Program-made: the position numbers and the translations under genes
The notes under the pieces: generated by a model
Databases searched by the model: none
Seen by the model: only the letters and a program-made list of their open reading frames with translations
Told to the model about the DNA's origin: nothing
Assembly (NCBI GenBank): GCA_027315185.1
Contig: DAHUYO010000010.1
Coordinates: 1-64,000 of the forward strand
Direction of reading: 5' to 3'
DNA: 64,000 bases
Source of the DNA: Acidobacteriota bacterium
Lineage (GTDB): Bacteria; Acidobacteriota; Terriglobia; Terriglobales; SCQP01
Shown here: in pieces, positions 32,596 to 41,384 of the stretch
Numbering within the stretch: position 1 is the stretch's first letter
Layout: each line of letters begins with the position of its first letter

Positions 32596-33537
32596 TTATT
32601 GCGTTCGCTTGCGCGCCGTGCCGCTTTGCCCCGAATCCAAAATTGCCTGCCCGGGATACCGCAGGTTCACCGAGCGCAGATTCGGATACTCCGACCGCCA
32701 GGTGGCGATGTGCGCCGCATACAGGCGGTATCGCGCCAAATAATCCTGATTTCCCAGCTCCAGCCGGATCGTCTCTCCATCCCGCTGCGGCAATGCAAGG
32801 ATGGTGTTGGCCGGGTCGGCCACGTCCACCTCGGAAATCTCCGCCTCCACCCGAGCGGGCGCCAGCGCGTCCTGCACCGCCAAGAACTGCGCCACCTGCG
32901 CCTGCCGCTCCTCCCGCGCCCCGGGGCCGAATTTCAGTCCGGTCAGCACCGGAAACTGATACTGCGCCCGCGGCGGCAGGGGCAGCAGAGCGCCCTTCGC
33001 ATCAATCAGCATCAGTTGCGTGCCCCGGCGCGCGAACGCCACCGGCTTGCGCTGCCGCAACTGCACGCGCAGATGATCCGGCCAAATCCGCAGCACCGCC
33101 GCGCGCCGCACCCAAGGGAGCTTTTCCAGCGCCTGCTCGCGCGCCGCCAGCGGAATGAAATAGATATTGCGCCCGACATCCGCCGCGAAGATCGAGCGCA
33201 CCGCGGACCGGCGCACCATCGGGGCTCCGGAGACCGCAACATCGCGGGAACCGTTCAGCACGAAGGCGGGGCTGGTCGTCGCCACACGGTAGATGACCCA
33301 CGCCATCACCAAGACCGCCCACAGCGGCCACAGACTCCGTAGCCCGCGGACCACGCGGGCGGCGATTGCCGCTTCCCGCCGCTGCCGTACCCGCACCGGG
33401 CGCGTGCGCCGCCGATAGCCGCCGCCCGCGCCTTCGCCGCCAGCGTCGCTGGCGGCGTCCAACTCCTCGGGCGCCGCCGCCCGCGACGGACTTGCGTCGT
33501 CGCGCGTCGGGGCATCGGATGCTGGCCGCTTCGGCAT
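32596..33537 (-). CDS. ftsQ: Cell division protein FtsQ/DivIB
   Basis: A 313-residue bitopic protein. It has a long basic, Ala-rich cytoplasmic tail (1-65), one membrane helix (LWPLWAVLVMAWVIYRVAT, about 69-87), a POTRA domain (ISGAP-like start, VGRNIYFIPLAAREQALEKLPWVRRAAVLRIWPDHLRVQLRQ in part) and a beta domain. It organises FtsB/FtsL and peptidoglycan synthesis at the septum. It lies between murC (63 bp) and ftsA (92 bp), the classic dcw order. Confidence 0.93.
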   Translation of the reverse strand: MPKRPASDAPTRDDASPSRAAAPEELDAASDAGGEGAGGGYRRRTRPVRVRQRREAAIAARVVRGLRSLWPLWAVLVMAWVIYRVATTSPAFVLNGSRDVAVSGAPMVRRSAVRSIFAADVGRNIYFIPLAAREQALEKLPWVRRAAVLRIWPDHLRVQLRQRKPVAFARRGTQLMLIDAKGALLPLPPRAQYQFPVLTGLKFGPGAREERQAQVAQFLAVQDALAPARVEAEISEVDVADPANTILALPQRDGETIRLELGNQDYLARYRLYAAHIATWRSEYPNLRSVNLRYPGQAILDSGQSGTARKRTQ

Positions 33538-33600
33538 ATGTGCAATTGTTCCGCGGGCGGCGGCGGAAATCGCTTTCCCGCCGCGGGCGCCCGCACCACC

Positions 33601-35079
33601 CTATCCGCGCCGCGCCGCCGCCTGCACCACCGCCGTGGGCCGCAGTTTCAGTCCCGCCAGCAGCTTCTCCGCCAGGGCCGAAACGTTGCCCGCTCCCTGC
33701 GTCAGGATCACGTCGCCGGGGGCCGCCAGCTCGATCGCCCGCGCCACCGCCGCCGCGGCGTTGGGGGCATATTCCGCCGCCACGCCCGCCGCCTGCAAAT
33801 CCGCGACCAATCCCGCCGAGGTGACGCCGGGGATCGCCGCTTCGCTAGCGGGATAAATATCCAGCAAGATCACTTGATCGGCCGCCGCCAGCGCCCGCAC
33901 GAACTCCTGGTGCAGCTTCTGCGTTCGCGTGTACCGGTGCGGCTGGAAGATCATCACGATGCGGCCAAATCCGCAACTTCGCGCCGCGGCCAGCGTCGCC
34001 GCGATCTCCGTGGGGTGATGGCCGTAGTCGTCCACCACGGTCACACCGCCGACCACGCCCTTGCGCTGGAAGCGCCGGTCCACGCCGCCGAACTCGGCAA
34101 TCGCCGCGCGGATCGTCTCCAGGTCGCAACCCAGCAGCAGCCCCGCCGCCACCGCGGCGGTCGCGTTCAGAGCGTTGTGGCGCCCCGGCGTCTTCAGGCG
34201 GAAGCGGCCCAGCTCCTGCGGGCAGGGCTGCTGCGCCGCCGCTTGGAAGAACTCCGCCGCCGCCGGCGTTGCGCTCAGGCTGAACTCGACCGACCAGGGC
34301 TCCAGGCGCAGATCGCTGACCCGCAGTTCGTTGCCCGCCTCGGAGCCGTAGGTCAGCACCCGCCGCTGGATGCGCGGCAGGATTTCCCGCGCCGCCGCTT
34401 CATCTCCGCCGATCAGCACGGCGCCATAGAACGGCACCCGCTGCGCGAAGGCGACAAAAGCCGACTGAATGTCCTCCAGGTCGCGGTAGCAATCCAAATG
34501 CTCCCGGTCCAGATTGGTAATCACGCTCAGAATGGGCGAGAGCGACAAAAACGACCGGTCGCTTTCATCCGCTTCCGCCACCAAATATTCCGATTTGCCC
34601 AGCCGCGCATTCGACCCCAGCGCGTCCACGCGCCCGCCGACGACCACCGTCGGGTCCAGGCCGCCCGCCGCCAGCAGGTGCGCGATCATCGAGGTCGTGG
34701 TGGTTTTCCCGTGCATGCCGGCGACCGCAATGCCGAATTTCAGGCGCATCAACTCGGCCAGCATCTCCGCCCGCGGAATCACCGGCGCCTTGTGCGAGCG
34801 CGCCGCCAGCACCTCGGGATTGTCCGCCGCCACGGCGCTGGAGACGACGACGACCTCCGCGCCGTCGGCGTTCTCGGCGGCGTGGCCGAAGTAAATGCGC
34901 GCGCCCAGCCGCGCCAGCCGGTCGGTCACCGGCGACGGTTTCAGATCGCTGCCGCTGACCGGCCAACCCAGCGTCAGCAGCACCTCGGCGATGCCGCTCA
35001 TGCCGATGCCGCCGATGCCGACAAAATGAACCCGCCGCGCTTGGGAAAAGTGCATCATCGTTGCGTTTCCGCCTGTCAT
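33601..35079 (-). CDS. murC: UDP-N-acetylmuramate--L-alanine ligase MurC
   Basis: A 492-residue Mur ligase. The N-terminal Rossmann motif is HFVGIGGIGMSGIAEVLL. The ATP P-loop is GMHGKTTTTSMI (near 125). The central region includes EADESDRSFL and NLDREHLD, and the C-terminal domain has VVDDYGHHPTEI and FQPHRYTRT. It adds L-Ala to UDP-MurNAc in the cytoplasm. Start ATG 35079 overlaps the murG stop (ATGA); an in-frame ATG at 35058 is closer to the usual N-terminus. No murB or ddl lies between murC and ftsQ. Confidence 0.97.
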   Translation of the reverse strand: MTGGNATMMHFSQARRVHFVGIGGIGMSGIAEVLLTLGWPVSGSDLKPSPVTDRLARLGARIYFGHAAENADGAEVVVVSSAVAADNPEVLAARSHKAPVIPRAEMLAELMRLKFGIAVAGMHGKTTTTSMIAHLLAAGGLDPTVVVGGRVDALGSNARLGKSEYLVAEADESDRSFLSLSPILSVITNLDREHLDCYRDLEDIQSAFVAFAQRVPFYGAVLIGGDEAAAREILPRIQRRVLTYGSEAGNELRVSDLRLEPWSVEFSLSATPAAAEFFQAAAQQPCPQELGRFRLKTPGRHNALNATAAVAAGLLLGCDLETIRAAIAEFGGVDRRFQRKGVVGGVTVVDDYGHHPTEIAATLAAARSCGFGRIVMIFQPHRYTRTQKLHQEFVRALAAADQVILLDIYPASEAAIPGVTSAGLVADLQAAGVAAEYAPNAAAAVARAIELAAPGDVILTQGAGNVSALAEKLLAGLKLRPTAVVQAAARRG

Positions 35080-36257
35080 TCCATGCCGCGCGGGGCGGCC
35101 TGCGCCCCGCCCGGCGCTTCCTCCAGCACCAAATCCGCGATCGCCGCCGCGGCGCCGGGCCGGGCCCATTGCCGCACCGCCGCGGCCATCGCCGCGCGGC
35201 GCTCCGGCGCCGCCAGCAGGCCTTCGATTTCCGCCGCCAGCCGCGCGCCGCTCAAATCTTTTTGCTCCAAGACCGCCGCCGCGCCAGCCGCCTCATAGGT
35301 GCGGGCGTTGCGCAGTTGGTGGTCGTCGGCCGCGCCGGGGAAGGGAATCAGCACCGCCGCCCGTCCCGCCGCCGCCAGCTCCCCCAGCGTGCTCGCCCCG
35401 CTGCGGCAGACCACCAGCGCCGCCGCCGCCATGGCTCCGGACATGTCGTCAATAAACGGCCGCACCGTGATTTCCGTCGTCGTCACCGTCGGATCGCCCT
35501 TTCCGCGCGCCGCTTCGCCGGCGCCGCCAGCCGCCGCAACTTCCACTCCTGCTTGCCGATACAACCCCAGCACTCGATTATATTCACCCCCTCCGGTCTG
35601 ATGAATCGCCCGGATTCCCAATCCCTTGGCATTCCAGATGCGCGCCGCCTCCACCATGGCCAGGTTGATGGCCCGGGCGCCTTGGCTGCCGCCGAAGACC
35701 AACACCAATGGCGGGGTTTCGGGCGCCTGGTCCGCCGCGGCGAAAAACGCCTCCCGCACCGGGACTCCGGTGACCACGCCGCGCCGAAACTGCCGCGCCG
35801 TCTCAGGAAAGGCTACCGCCGCCGCATCCGCCCAGCGCGCCGCCAGCCGGTTCGCCAGGCCCGCCCGGGCATTGATTTCCAGCAGCACCACCCGCCGCTT
35901 GGCCCGGGCCGCCGCCAGCAGCATCGGCCCGCTGGCGTAGCCGCCGATGCCCAGCACCACCGGCGCCGCCGTTGCGCGCAGAATCCGCCGGCACTGGCTC
36001 ACCGCTTTGGGCAGGGCGCGCAGCGTGCGCCAGGTCTTTCGCCAGCCCACCTGCTTCAGACCGCCGACCTCGATCAGCTCCAAATCAAAGCCCGCCGCCG
36101 GCACCAGCGTCCGCTCCACGCCCCGCGCCGTGCCCACGAAGATGATGCGCCGCACCCCGCGCGCCACCAATTCGCGCGCCACCGCCAGTCCGGGAATCAA
36201 ATGTCCTCCAGTGCCACCGCCGGCGATGATTACGGTGTCGACGCCCGTTTGCCCCAC
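35076..36257 (-). CDS. murG: UDP-GlcNAc--lipid I transferase MurG
   Basis: A 393-residue GT28 glycosyltransferase making lipid II. N-terminal IIAGGGTGGHLIPGLAVA and IGGYASGPMLLAA are the two acceptor-side G-loops. The donor site has LVFGGSQGARAIN and CRSGASTLGELAAAGRAAVLIPFP. The start is uncertain. No ATG lies close to the conserved core; GTG at 36257 gives a 5-residue lead before VDTVIIAG, and an ATG at 36320 would add 21 more residues. It is the first gene of the minus-strand dcw fragment. Confidence 0.95.
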   Translation of the reverse strand: MGQTGVDTVIIAGGGTGGHLIPGLAVARELVARGVRRIIFVGTARGVERTLVPAAGFDLELIEVGGLKQVGWRKTWRTLRALPKAVSQCRRILRATAAPVVLGIGGYASGPMLLAAARAKRRVVLLEINARAGLANRLAARWADAAAVAFPETARQFRRGVVTGVPVREAFFAAADQAPETPPLVLVFGGSQGARAINLAMVEAARIWNAKGLGIRAIHQTGGGEYNRVLGLYRQAGVEVAAAGGAGEAARGKGDPTVTTTEITVRPFIDDMSGAMAAAALVVCRSGASTLGELAAAGRAAVLIPFPGAADDHQLRNARTYEAAGAAAVLEQKDLSGARLAAEIEGLLAAPERRAAMAAAVRQWARPGAAAAIADLVLEEAPGGAQAAPRGME

Positions 36258-36588
36258 GCCGCAGTGTAGCCCAGGGCGGCTCAGCCGCCCAGCTCCTCGC
36301 GGGCGCTGCGCGGTGTGCATCGGGAGGCAGCCGCGGTGCAGCCGGGGCGACGCGGCCCGAGGCTGTCCGTGCCTGAGGTCAAGGCGCAGCCCGCGCCGAT
36401 GCATGGAGGCTATTTGGGGGGCGCGGGCGGCCTGGCTGAGCCCCGGCGGCGGGGGGCCAGCGGCCCGCGCTCCCAGGGGCAGCCGCGCCGGTGTCAGCGT
36501 GGGACATTCTGACCGGCTGCCGCGCGGCATTCCCAGCGCGCCGTCAAATTGGCGGCAGAGCCGCGGCACCCGATGCCAGGGCGCGCGG
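36258..36588. other. 331-bp spacer upstream of murG
   Basis: No gene or clear signal seen. It should contain the murG-murC-ftsQ-ftsA promoter. The murG frame remains open through it to 36722, but the composition looks non-coding. The SAM-hydrolase gene ends at its right edge. Confidence 0.5.
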
Positions 36589-37371
36589 CTAAGCCTTGAC
36601 CACGACCTCCGCGCCGCGCTCCGCGCCGGCCAGTCTCGCCGCCGCCGCCTTGTGCGCGGAGACCTCCAAATACCCCGCCGAACCCCACAGCGCGAACAGC
36701 CGCCCCGCCGCCGGTTCCTCATAGTCCGAGCGCAGCGCGGTCACGGTGGCGTTCCCCACCGTCAGCTGCAACTCCGCCGGCGCCTTCAGAGCCGGCACAT
36801 CCTCGCGCCGCAGGTTCGTGATCAGATTGCCGAACCGGTCGGTCTTCAGCACGATGCCGTGCACCCCGTCCGCATCCTTCCGCGGCTTGGGCAGCGTGAA
36901 GCGGATGAAATCCTTGATCTCGTCCCCAAAATTGTCCGTCTCGACCCCCTTGGCCAGCCACGCCGCCGCCGGCGCAAAGATGTCCCGGCCATGGAACGTC
37001 TCCGCCACCTGCGGCAAAAAATAATGCGTCGCCGTCATGTGCCGCACCGTGACGGACTCCTCGCGGTCGTAGACCAGCGACAGCACGCCGTTGTCCGGAG
37101 CGATGAAATAATGATTGCCCGCCCGCGCCAGGATGGGCCGCCGGGGCGTCCCCACCCCAGGATCCACCACCACCACGTGGATCGTGTCCGCCGGGAAATA
37201 GCTGTACGCCTGCGCCAGCGTGTACGCGCCGTCCAGCAAGTCGAAAGGCGCGACGCCGTGGCACAGGTCGAGGATGCGCGCCTCGGGAGTGATGCTGGCG
37301 ATCACGCCTTTCATCGCCCCAACGTAAGGATCGGAAAAGCCGAAGTCAGTGGTCAGCGTAATCAGGCTCAC
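36589..37371 (-). CDS. SAM hydroxide adenosyltransferase (DUF62 / SAM hydrolase)
   Basis: A 260-residue protein of the fluorinase/chlorinase/SAM-hydrolase superfamily. It has ITLTTDFGFSDPYVGAMKG at the N-terminus, HVVVVDPGVGTPRRPI, FIAPDNGVLSLVY, FHGRDIFAPAAAWLA and TDRFGNLITNL. These are the family motifs for SAM binding and water activation (Asp-Arg-His). It cleaves SAM to adenosine and methionine. GTG start at 37371 with GGAG adjacent. It is monocistronic upstream of the dcw fragment. Confidence 0.93.
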   Translation of the reverse strand: MSLITLTTDFGFSDPYVGAMKGVIASITPEARILDLCHGVAPFDLLDGAYTLAQAYSYFPADTIHVVVVDPGVGTPRRPILARAGNHYFIAPDNGVLSLVYDREESVTVRHMTATHYFLPQVAETFHGRDIFAPAAAWLAKGVETDNFGDEIKDFIRFTLPKPRKDADGVHGIVLKTDRFGNLITNLRREDVPALKAPAELQLTVGNATVTALRSDYEEPAAGRLFALWGSAGYLEVSAHKAAAARLAGAERGAEVVVKA

Positions 37372-37736
37372 TCCGGCATCCTAAACCGGATCGGCCTCTC
37401 CCGGCCACCGTACCGAGGCCCAGTACCGCGCCGCCGAGCGCGCCGCCGGCGGCGCCAGCGCCGAGCCGGGCCAGCCGCTGGGAGGCCGCCGCCGGCCGCG
37501 GGGCCACGGCAAGCGGCGCGGCCGGCAAGATGCCGGCGCTCCCATGGAGAGCGCCGCGGCACCCCTGGGCACGGCAAGCGGCGCGGACGGCAGCGCCGCG
37601 TACGTAGGAGGGCGCCCCGCGCCCATCGCAGTCGGGCGCGGGTAAATCGCGGAGCCATGCGGCGGGCGGCGCCAGACCGGCGCCAGACCGGCCGCCAGAC
37701 CGGCGATGATTCGGCTGTTATCATCGGAGATTCCCC
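37372..37736. other. 365-bp divergent spacer with repeats upstream of purB
   Basis: No supported gene. It contains a copy of the CCGGCAAGATGCCGGCGCTC repeat (37522-37543) and a short tandem CGGCGCCAGAC-type repeat near 37670-37705, just before purB. Promoters for purB and for the divergent SAM-hydrolase gene must lie here but cannot be pinpointed. Confidence 0.5.
37522..37543. repeat. Dispersed repeat G, copy 1
   Basis: CCGGCAAGATGCCGGCGCTC followed by CC matches 49568-49590 with one mismatch. It has a small CCGGC/GCCGG palindrome. Confidence 0.55.
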
Positions 37737-39029
37737 ATGATTCCCCGCTATACCCGACCCGAGATGGGCCGCATTTGGTCCGAGCAATTTCGCTTCGAGC
37801 AATGGCTTGAAGTCGAAGCCACCACGGCGGAAGTGGAAGCCGAGCTGGGCATGATTCCCGCCGAAGCCGCCCGCGCCATCCGCCAGCGCGGCGGCTTCGA
37901 CCTCCAGCGCATCCACGCCATTGAGGCCGAAGTTCGCCACGACGTGATCGCCTTTACCACCGCGGTGGCGGAAAAAGTCGGGCCCGAAGCGCGCTTCCTG
38001 CATTACGGCCTGACCTCCAACGACGTTGTGGACACGGCCCAGGCGCTGCAAATCCGCGCCGCCGCAGCGCTGCTGCGCCAGGGCTTGGAAAAGCTGGGCG
38101 CCGTCCTGGCGCGCCGCGCGCAGGAATTCCGCGCCACGGTCATGGTCGGGCGCACGCATGGCATCCACGCCGAGCCCATCACCTTCGGCCTGAAGTTCGC
38201 CATTTGGCATCAGGAAAACCGCCGCAACCTCCAGCGCCTGGCTGCCGCCGCCGAGGATCTGCGCGTGGGCAAAATCAGCGGCGCGGTCGGCACCTATGCC
38301 CATCTCGGCCCCGACGTGGAAGCCAAAATCTGCCGGCGTCTGGGCCTGGAGCCCGCGCCGGTCAGCAACCAGGTGATCCAGCGCGACCGCCATGCCGCCT
38401 TTCTCTGCGCCCTGGCCATCGCCGCCTCCACGCTGGACAAAATCGCCGTCGAGATCCGCCATCTGCAGCGCACCGAGGTGCGGGAGGCGGAAGAATATTT
38501 CGCCGCCGGGCAAAAGGGCTCGTCGGCGATGCCGCACAAGCGCAACCCGGTGACCTGCGAGCAGATCTCCGGCTTGGCCCGCGTGGTCCGCGCCAACGCT
38601 CAGGCGGCGCTGGAAAATATCGCCCTTTGGCATGAGCGCGACATCAGCCACAGCTCGGTGGAGCGCGTCATCCTGCCGGATTCCTGCATTCTTCTGGATT
38701 ACATGACCGCGAAGATGACCAACATCGTGGAGAAGCTGGTCGCCTATCCGGAGCGCATGCGCGCCAATCTGGAATCCACGCACGGCTTGGTCTTTTCCGG
38801 CCAGCTGCTGCTGGATCTGGCCGAATCCGGCATGTCCCGCGAGGACGCCTATCGGTTGGTGCAAAAGCATGCCATGGAAAGCTGGCGCAGCGGAGCCGAC
38901 TTCCGCGCCCTGATCGAAGCCGATCCGGAAATTTCCGGCCGCGTGCCCAAGGAAACCATCGCCGCCGCCTTCGACCTCAATCGCCATCTGCGCCACGTGG
39001 ACGCGCTCATCACCCGCGCCTTGGCCTAG
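37737..39029 (+). CDS. purB: Adenylosuccinate lyase
   Basis: A 430-residue fumarase/aspartase-superfamily enzyme catalysing two steps of purine synthesis (SAICAR to AICAR, and adenylosuccinate to AMP). Motifs are HYGLTSNDVVDTA, VGRTHGIHAEP and the signature loop GSSAMPHKRNPVTCE. The catalytic His and Ser of these loops are present. Length is normal for the bacterial class. ATG at 37737 matches the usual start (IPRYTRPEMGRIWSEQ). rnhA follows after 93 bp. Confidence 0.97.
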   Translation: MIPRYTRPEMGRIWSEQFRFEQWLEVEATTAEVEAELGMIPAEAARAIRQRGGFDLQRIHAIEAEVRHDVIAFTTAVAEKVGPEARFLHYGLTSNDVVDTAQALQIRAAAALLRQGLEKLGAVLARRAQEFRATVMVGRTHGIHAEPITFGLKFAIWHQENRRNLQRLAAAAEDLRVGKISGAVGTYAHLGPDVEAKICRRLGLEPAPVSNQVIQRDRHAAFLCALAIAASTLDKIAVEIRHLQRTEVREAEEYFAAGQKGSSAMPHKRNPVTCEQISGLARVVRANAQAALENIALWHERDISHSSVERVILPDSCILLDYMTAKMTNIVEKLVAYPERMRANLESTHGLVFSGQLLLDLAESGMSREDAYRLVQKHAMESWRSGADFRALIEADPEISGRVPKETIAAAFDLNRHLRHVDALITRALA

Positions 39030-39122
39030 CCCGCACCAGCGCGGCCGTCAATCTGGAGCGGGCGCGCCGCAGCCGGGTTGGTCGCCCGGCCCGCGAAGTT
39101 CAAGCTCCCGTTTCCATCTCCC

Positions 39123-39578
39123 ATGCCCGCCGCATCCAAATCCGCCGTTACGCTCATCACCGATGGGGCCTGCCTGGGCAATCCCGGCCCCGGTGGCTGG
39201 GCCTATATCCTCCGCTTCGGCGATCAGTTCAAGGAAGCTTCCGGCGGCGATCCCGCCACCACCAACAACCGCATGGAGCTGACCGCGGTCATTTCCGGTC
39301 TGGAAGCCCTCAAGCGCCCCTGCGCGGTTGCCGTCGTAACCGATTCCCAGTACGTCCGCCAGGGCATCACGCAATGGATGCGGCAATGGAAGCGCAATGG
39401 CTGGCGCACCGCGGCCAAGGAGCCGGTCAAAAATCAGGACCTGTGGCAGGCGCTGGATTTAGCTCTTCAGCCGCACCAGGTCGAATGGCATTGGGTGAAG
39501 GGCCACGCCGGCCACGCCGACAACAATCGCGCCGACGAACTGGCCACCGCCGCCGCCCGCGCCGCGGGCCGGAGATAG
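39123..39578 (+). CDS. rnhA: Ribonuclease HI
   Basis: A 151-residue RNase H. The catalytic acids appear as D in [18 protein letters not shown] in [17 protein letters not shown] in [12 protein letters not shown] and D in [11 protein letters not shown]. The basic protrusion ([20 protein letters not shown]) is present, as in E. coli. It removes RNA from RNA-DNA hybrids. The start at 39123 ([11 protein letters not shown]) is preferred over an upstream alternative start at 39078. Confidence 0.96.
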   Translation: MPAASKSAVTLITDGACLGNPGPGGWAYILRFGDQFKEASGGDPATTNNRMELTAVISGLEALKRPCAVAVVTDSQYVRQGITQWMRQWKRNGWRTAAKEPVKNQDLWQALDLALQPHQVEWHWVKGHAGHADNNRADELATAAARAAGRR

Positions 39579-39671
39579 CGCGGGCGCCACTCGTCCGGCT
39601 GGGGCCGCGGCCGCCGCGGGGTGATGCGCCGCCTCATTGCGCTGCCCCAACCGTTGTTATTCTGTCCCCCT

Positions 39672-40064
39672 ATGGTTACCTACCGTTCCGGCCAGCCGCC
39701 CGCCCTGGATGCCGTCATCGCTCTGTATCAAGCCGCGCCGCTGCGCCGTCCGATGGATAATCCGCCGCGCATTCGCCAAATGTTCGAACGCGCCAACCTG
39801 ATCTGGACCGCTTGGGATGGCGACCGCCTGGTGGGCCTGCTGCGGGGATGGACCGACGGCGCGTATCACGGTTACATCTGCGATTTGGCGGTGGACCCGA
39901 ACTATCAAAAGTCCGGCATTGGCAGGGAGTTGCTGCGCCGCGCGACCGAAGGCAACGGGCAGGTGGAGTTCATCCTGCGCGCCGCCGTCACGGCGACGGA
40001 CTACTACGCTCACGTCGGCTGGCAAAAAGTCGAAAACGGATGGTTCCAGCCCCGCACCGCGTGA
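39672..40064 (+). CDS. GNAT-family N-acetyltransferase
   Basis: A 130-residue single-domain acetyltransferase. ICDLAVDPNYQKSGIGRELLRRA is the acetyl-CoA binding motif A, preceded by LIWTAWDGDRLVGLLRGWTDG (beta-2 to beta-4). The C-terminus has FILRAAVTATDYYAHVGW. The substrate is unknown. ATG at 39672 places the GNAT fold at the N-terminus; an in-frame ATG at 39621 adds 17 unlikely residues. Confidence 0.88.
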   Translation: MVTYRSGQPPALDAVIALYQAAPLRRPMDNPPRIRQMFERANLIWTAWDGDRLVGLLRGWTDGAYHGYICDLAVDPNYQKSGIGRELLRRATEGNGQVEFILRAAVTATDYYAHVGWQKVENGWFQPRTA

Positions 40065-40090
40065 ACATTTGCCGCAGCGGCCCGGAGTCG

Positions 40091-40255
40091 CGCGGGATTG
40101 GCAGCCGGGACCGCCGGGGCAGCCGAGGACGGCAACCCTACCAGCGCGTGGCAACGAGGAACCTGGGATGGGCGTCCTCGCCTGTCTGTCCTTTGCCCAC
40201 GTGGGCCGCGCGGGATTGGCAGCCGGGACGGCTACCCTACCAGCGCGTGGCAACG
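40091..40255. repeat. Dispersed repeat F, two direct copies 118 bp apart
   Basis: CGCGGGATTGGCAGCCGGGA occurs at 40091 and 40209. CCCTACCAGCGCGTGGCAAC with its flanks occurs at 40131-40156 and 40230-40255 with one mismatch in 26. Between them, GGGATGGGCGTCCTCGCCTG (40166-40185) recurs inverted at 56600-56623. The core folds as AGCCG-GGA-CGGCT. It fills the spacer between the acetyltransferase and ppiC genes; no gene is supported from 40065 to 40364. Confidence 0.8.
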
Positions 40256-40364
40256 GAGAAAATGGGACGGGCGGCGCAACGAGTAGGCTAGGTGGAAGCC
40301 CCTAATCACCCCTACGCTGGGCCCGGCCGCCAACGCGACACCGTTTCCATGCTTCAATAGGCAA

Positions 40365-41279
40365 ATGTGCATCCGTTCCTTTGCCCGCCGTCTGGCCGTG
40401 CCGGCCGCAGCGGCCTTTGCAGTTTCCGTCCTTGCCCTTGGCGCCCAGACCACGCCTTCCGCAACTCCCGCCGCCCCAGCTACTGCGCCCAGCACCGTGG
40501 TGATGACGGTCGGGTCCACCCACGTCACCGCGGGCGAATTTGACGCTCTGATCGCCGGGCTGCCGGACCAGGTCCGCGCGCAGGCCGAGTCCAATAAGCG
40601 AGCCGTGGCCGAGCAATACGCTCACATCCTCGCGCTGGATGCAGCCGCCCGCGCCCAGCGCCTGGACCAGGACCCGAGCTTTGAGGCGCACCTGCGCCTG
40701 ATGCGGGAGAACGCGCTGGCCCAGGCCCTCATCGCCCATCTGGTTTCCGAGGCGCATCCCAGCCCGGCGGCGGTTGCGGCGTTTTACCAGGCGCATCATC
40801 AGGATTTCGAGCAGGTCAAAGTCCGCCACATTCTCATCACCGACACCGCGACCCCGAACGCCCAGAGCAAGCGCACGCCCGCCGAAGCTAAGGCGCTGAT
40901 TGACCGCATCGCCGCCAAGCTGAAAGCCGGCCAGCATTTTTCCGCCTTGGCGAAGCGCTACTCCGACGACCCCGGCTCCAAGAACAAGGGCGGGGAACTG
41001 GGCTATCTCAACCACGGCCAAACCGTTCCTTCCTTTGACAAGGTCGTCTGGTCGCTCCAGCCCGGCCAGGTCAGCGCGCCGTTCAAATCCCGCTTCGGCT
41101 ACCACATCGTGCAAGTGCAGGCGCGCAAGACCCAGCCGCTAGCGTCGGTGCAGTCGAAAATTGAAAAGGCGTTGGTCAACCAAAAGGTGCGCCAGGAAAT
41201 TCAAGCCATCTCCGCCGCCCATCCGGCGCATCTGAACTCCGCCTACTTTGGCGGGGCTCCGGCCGCGCCGAAGCTCTAA
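40365..41279 (+). CDS. Exported PpiC/parvulin-type peptidyl-prolyl isomerase
   Basis: A 304-residue protein with a signal peptide (ARRLAVPAAAAFAVSVLALGA, cleaved near residue 28), a SurA-N-like domain (about 45-140) and a parvulin domain (about 150-260). The parvulin domain has VKVRHILI, FSALAKRYSDDPGSKNKGGELGYL and FGYHIVQVQARK. It probably folds outer-membrane or periplasmic proteins. It is followed by a large bidirectional hairpin terminator. The tail (HLNSAYFGG) is shared with the PPIase-less paralogue at 23628-24317. Confidence 0.94.
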   Translation: MCIRSFARRLAVPAAAAFAVSVLALGAQTTPSATPAAPATAPSTVVMTVGSTHVTAGEFDALIAGLPDQVRAQAESNKRAVAEQYAHILALDAAARAQRLDQDPSFEAHLRLMRENALAQALIAHLVSEAHPSPAAVAAFYQAHHQDFEQVKVRHILITDTATPNAQSKRTPAEAKALIDRIAAKLKAGQHFSALAKRYSDDPGSKNKGGELGYLNHGQTVPSFDKVVWSLQPGQVSAPFKSRFGYHIVQVQARKTQPLASVQSKIEKALVNQKVRQEIQAISAAHPAHLNSAYFGGAPAAPKL

Positions 41280-41293
41280 GCGCCGTTTCGCGG

Positions 41294-41334
41294 AATACGG
41301 GGCCGCCGCGCAGCGCGCGCGGCGGCCCCGTATT
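41294..41334. terminator. Bidirectional hairpin terminator between ppiC and the Sel1 gene
   Basis: An 18-bp perfect inverted repeat (41294-41311 with 41317-41334, arm starting AATACGGGGCCGCCGCGC) encloses a 5-nt loop, in the 105-bp gap between convergent genes. T-rich flanks are weak (CATTTA), so termination may be partly structural, but the position is ideal. Confidence 0.75.
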
Positions 41335-41384
41335 CATTTAGGGATTGCGAGAGGTTTCATTCCGGGGTTTCGATCGGCGGCTGA

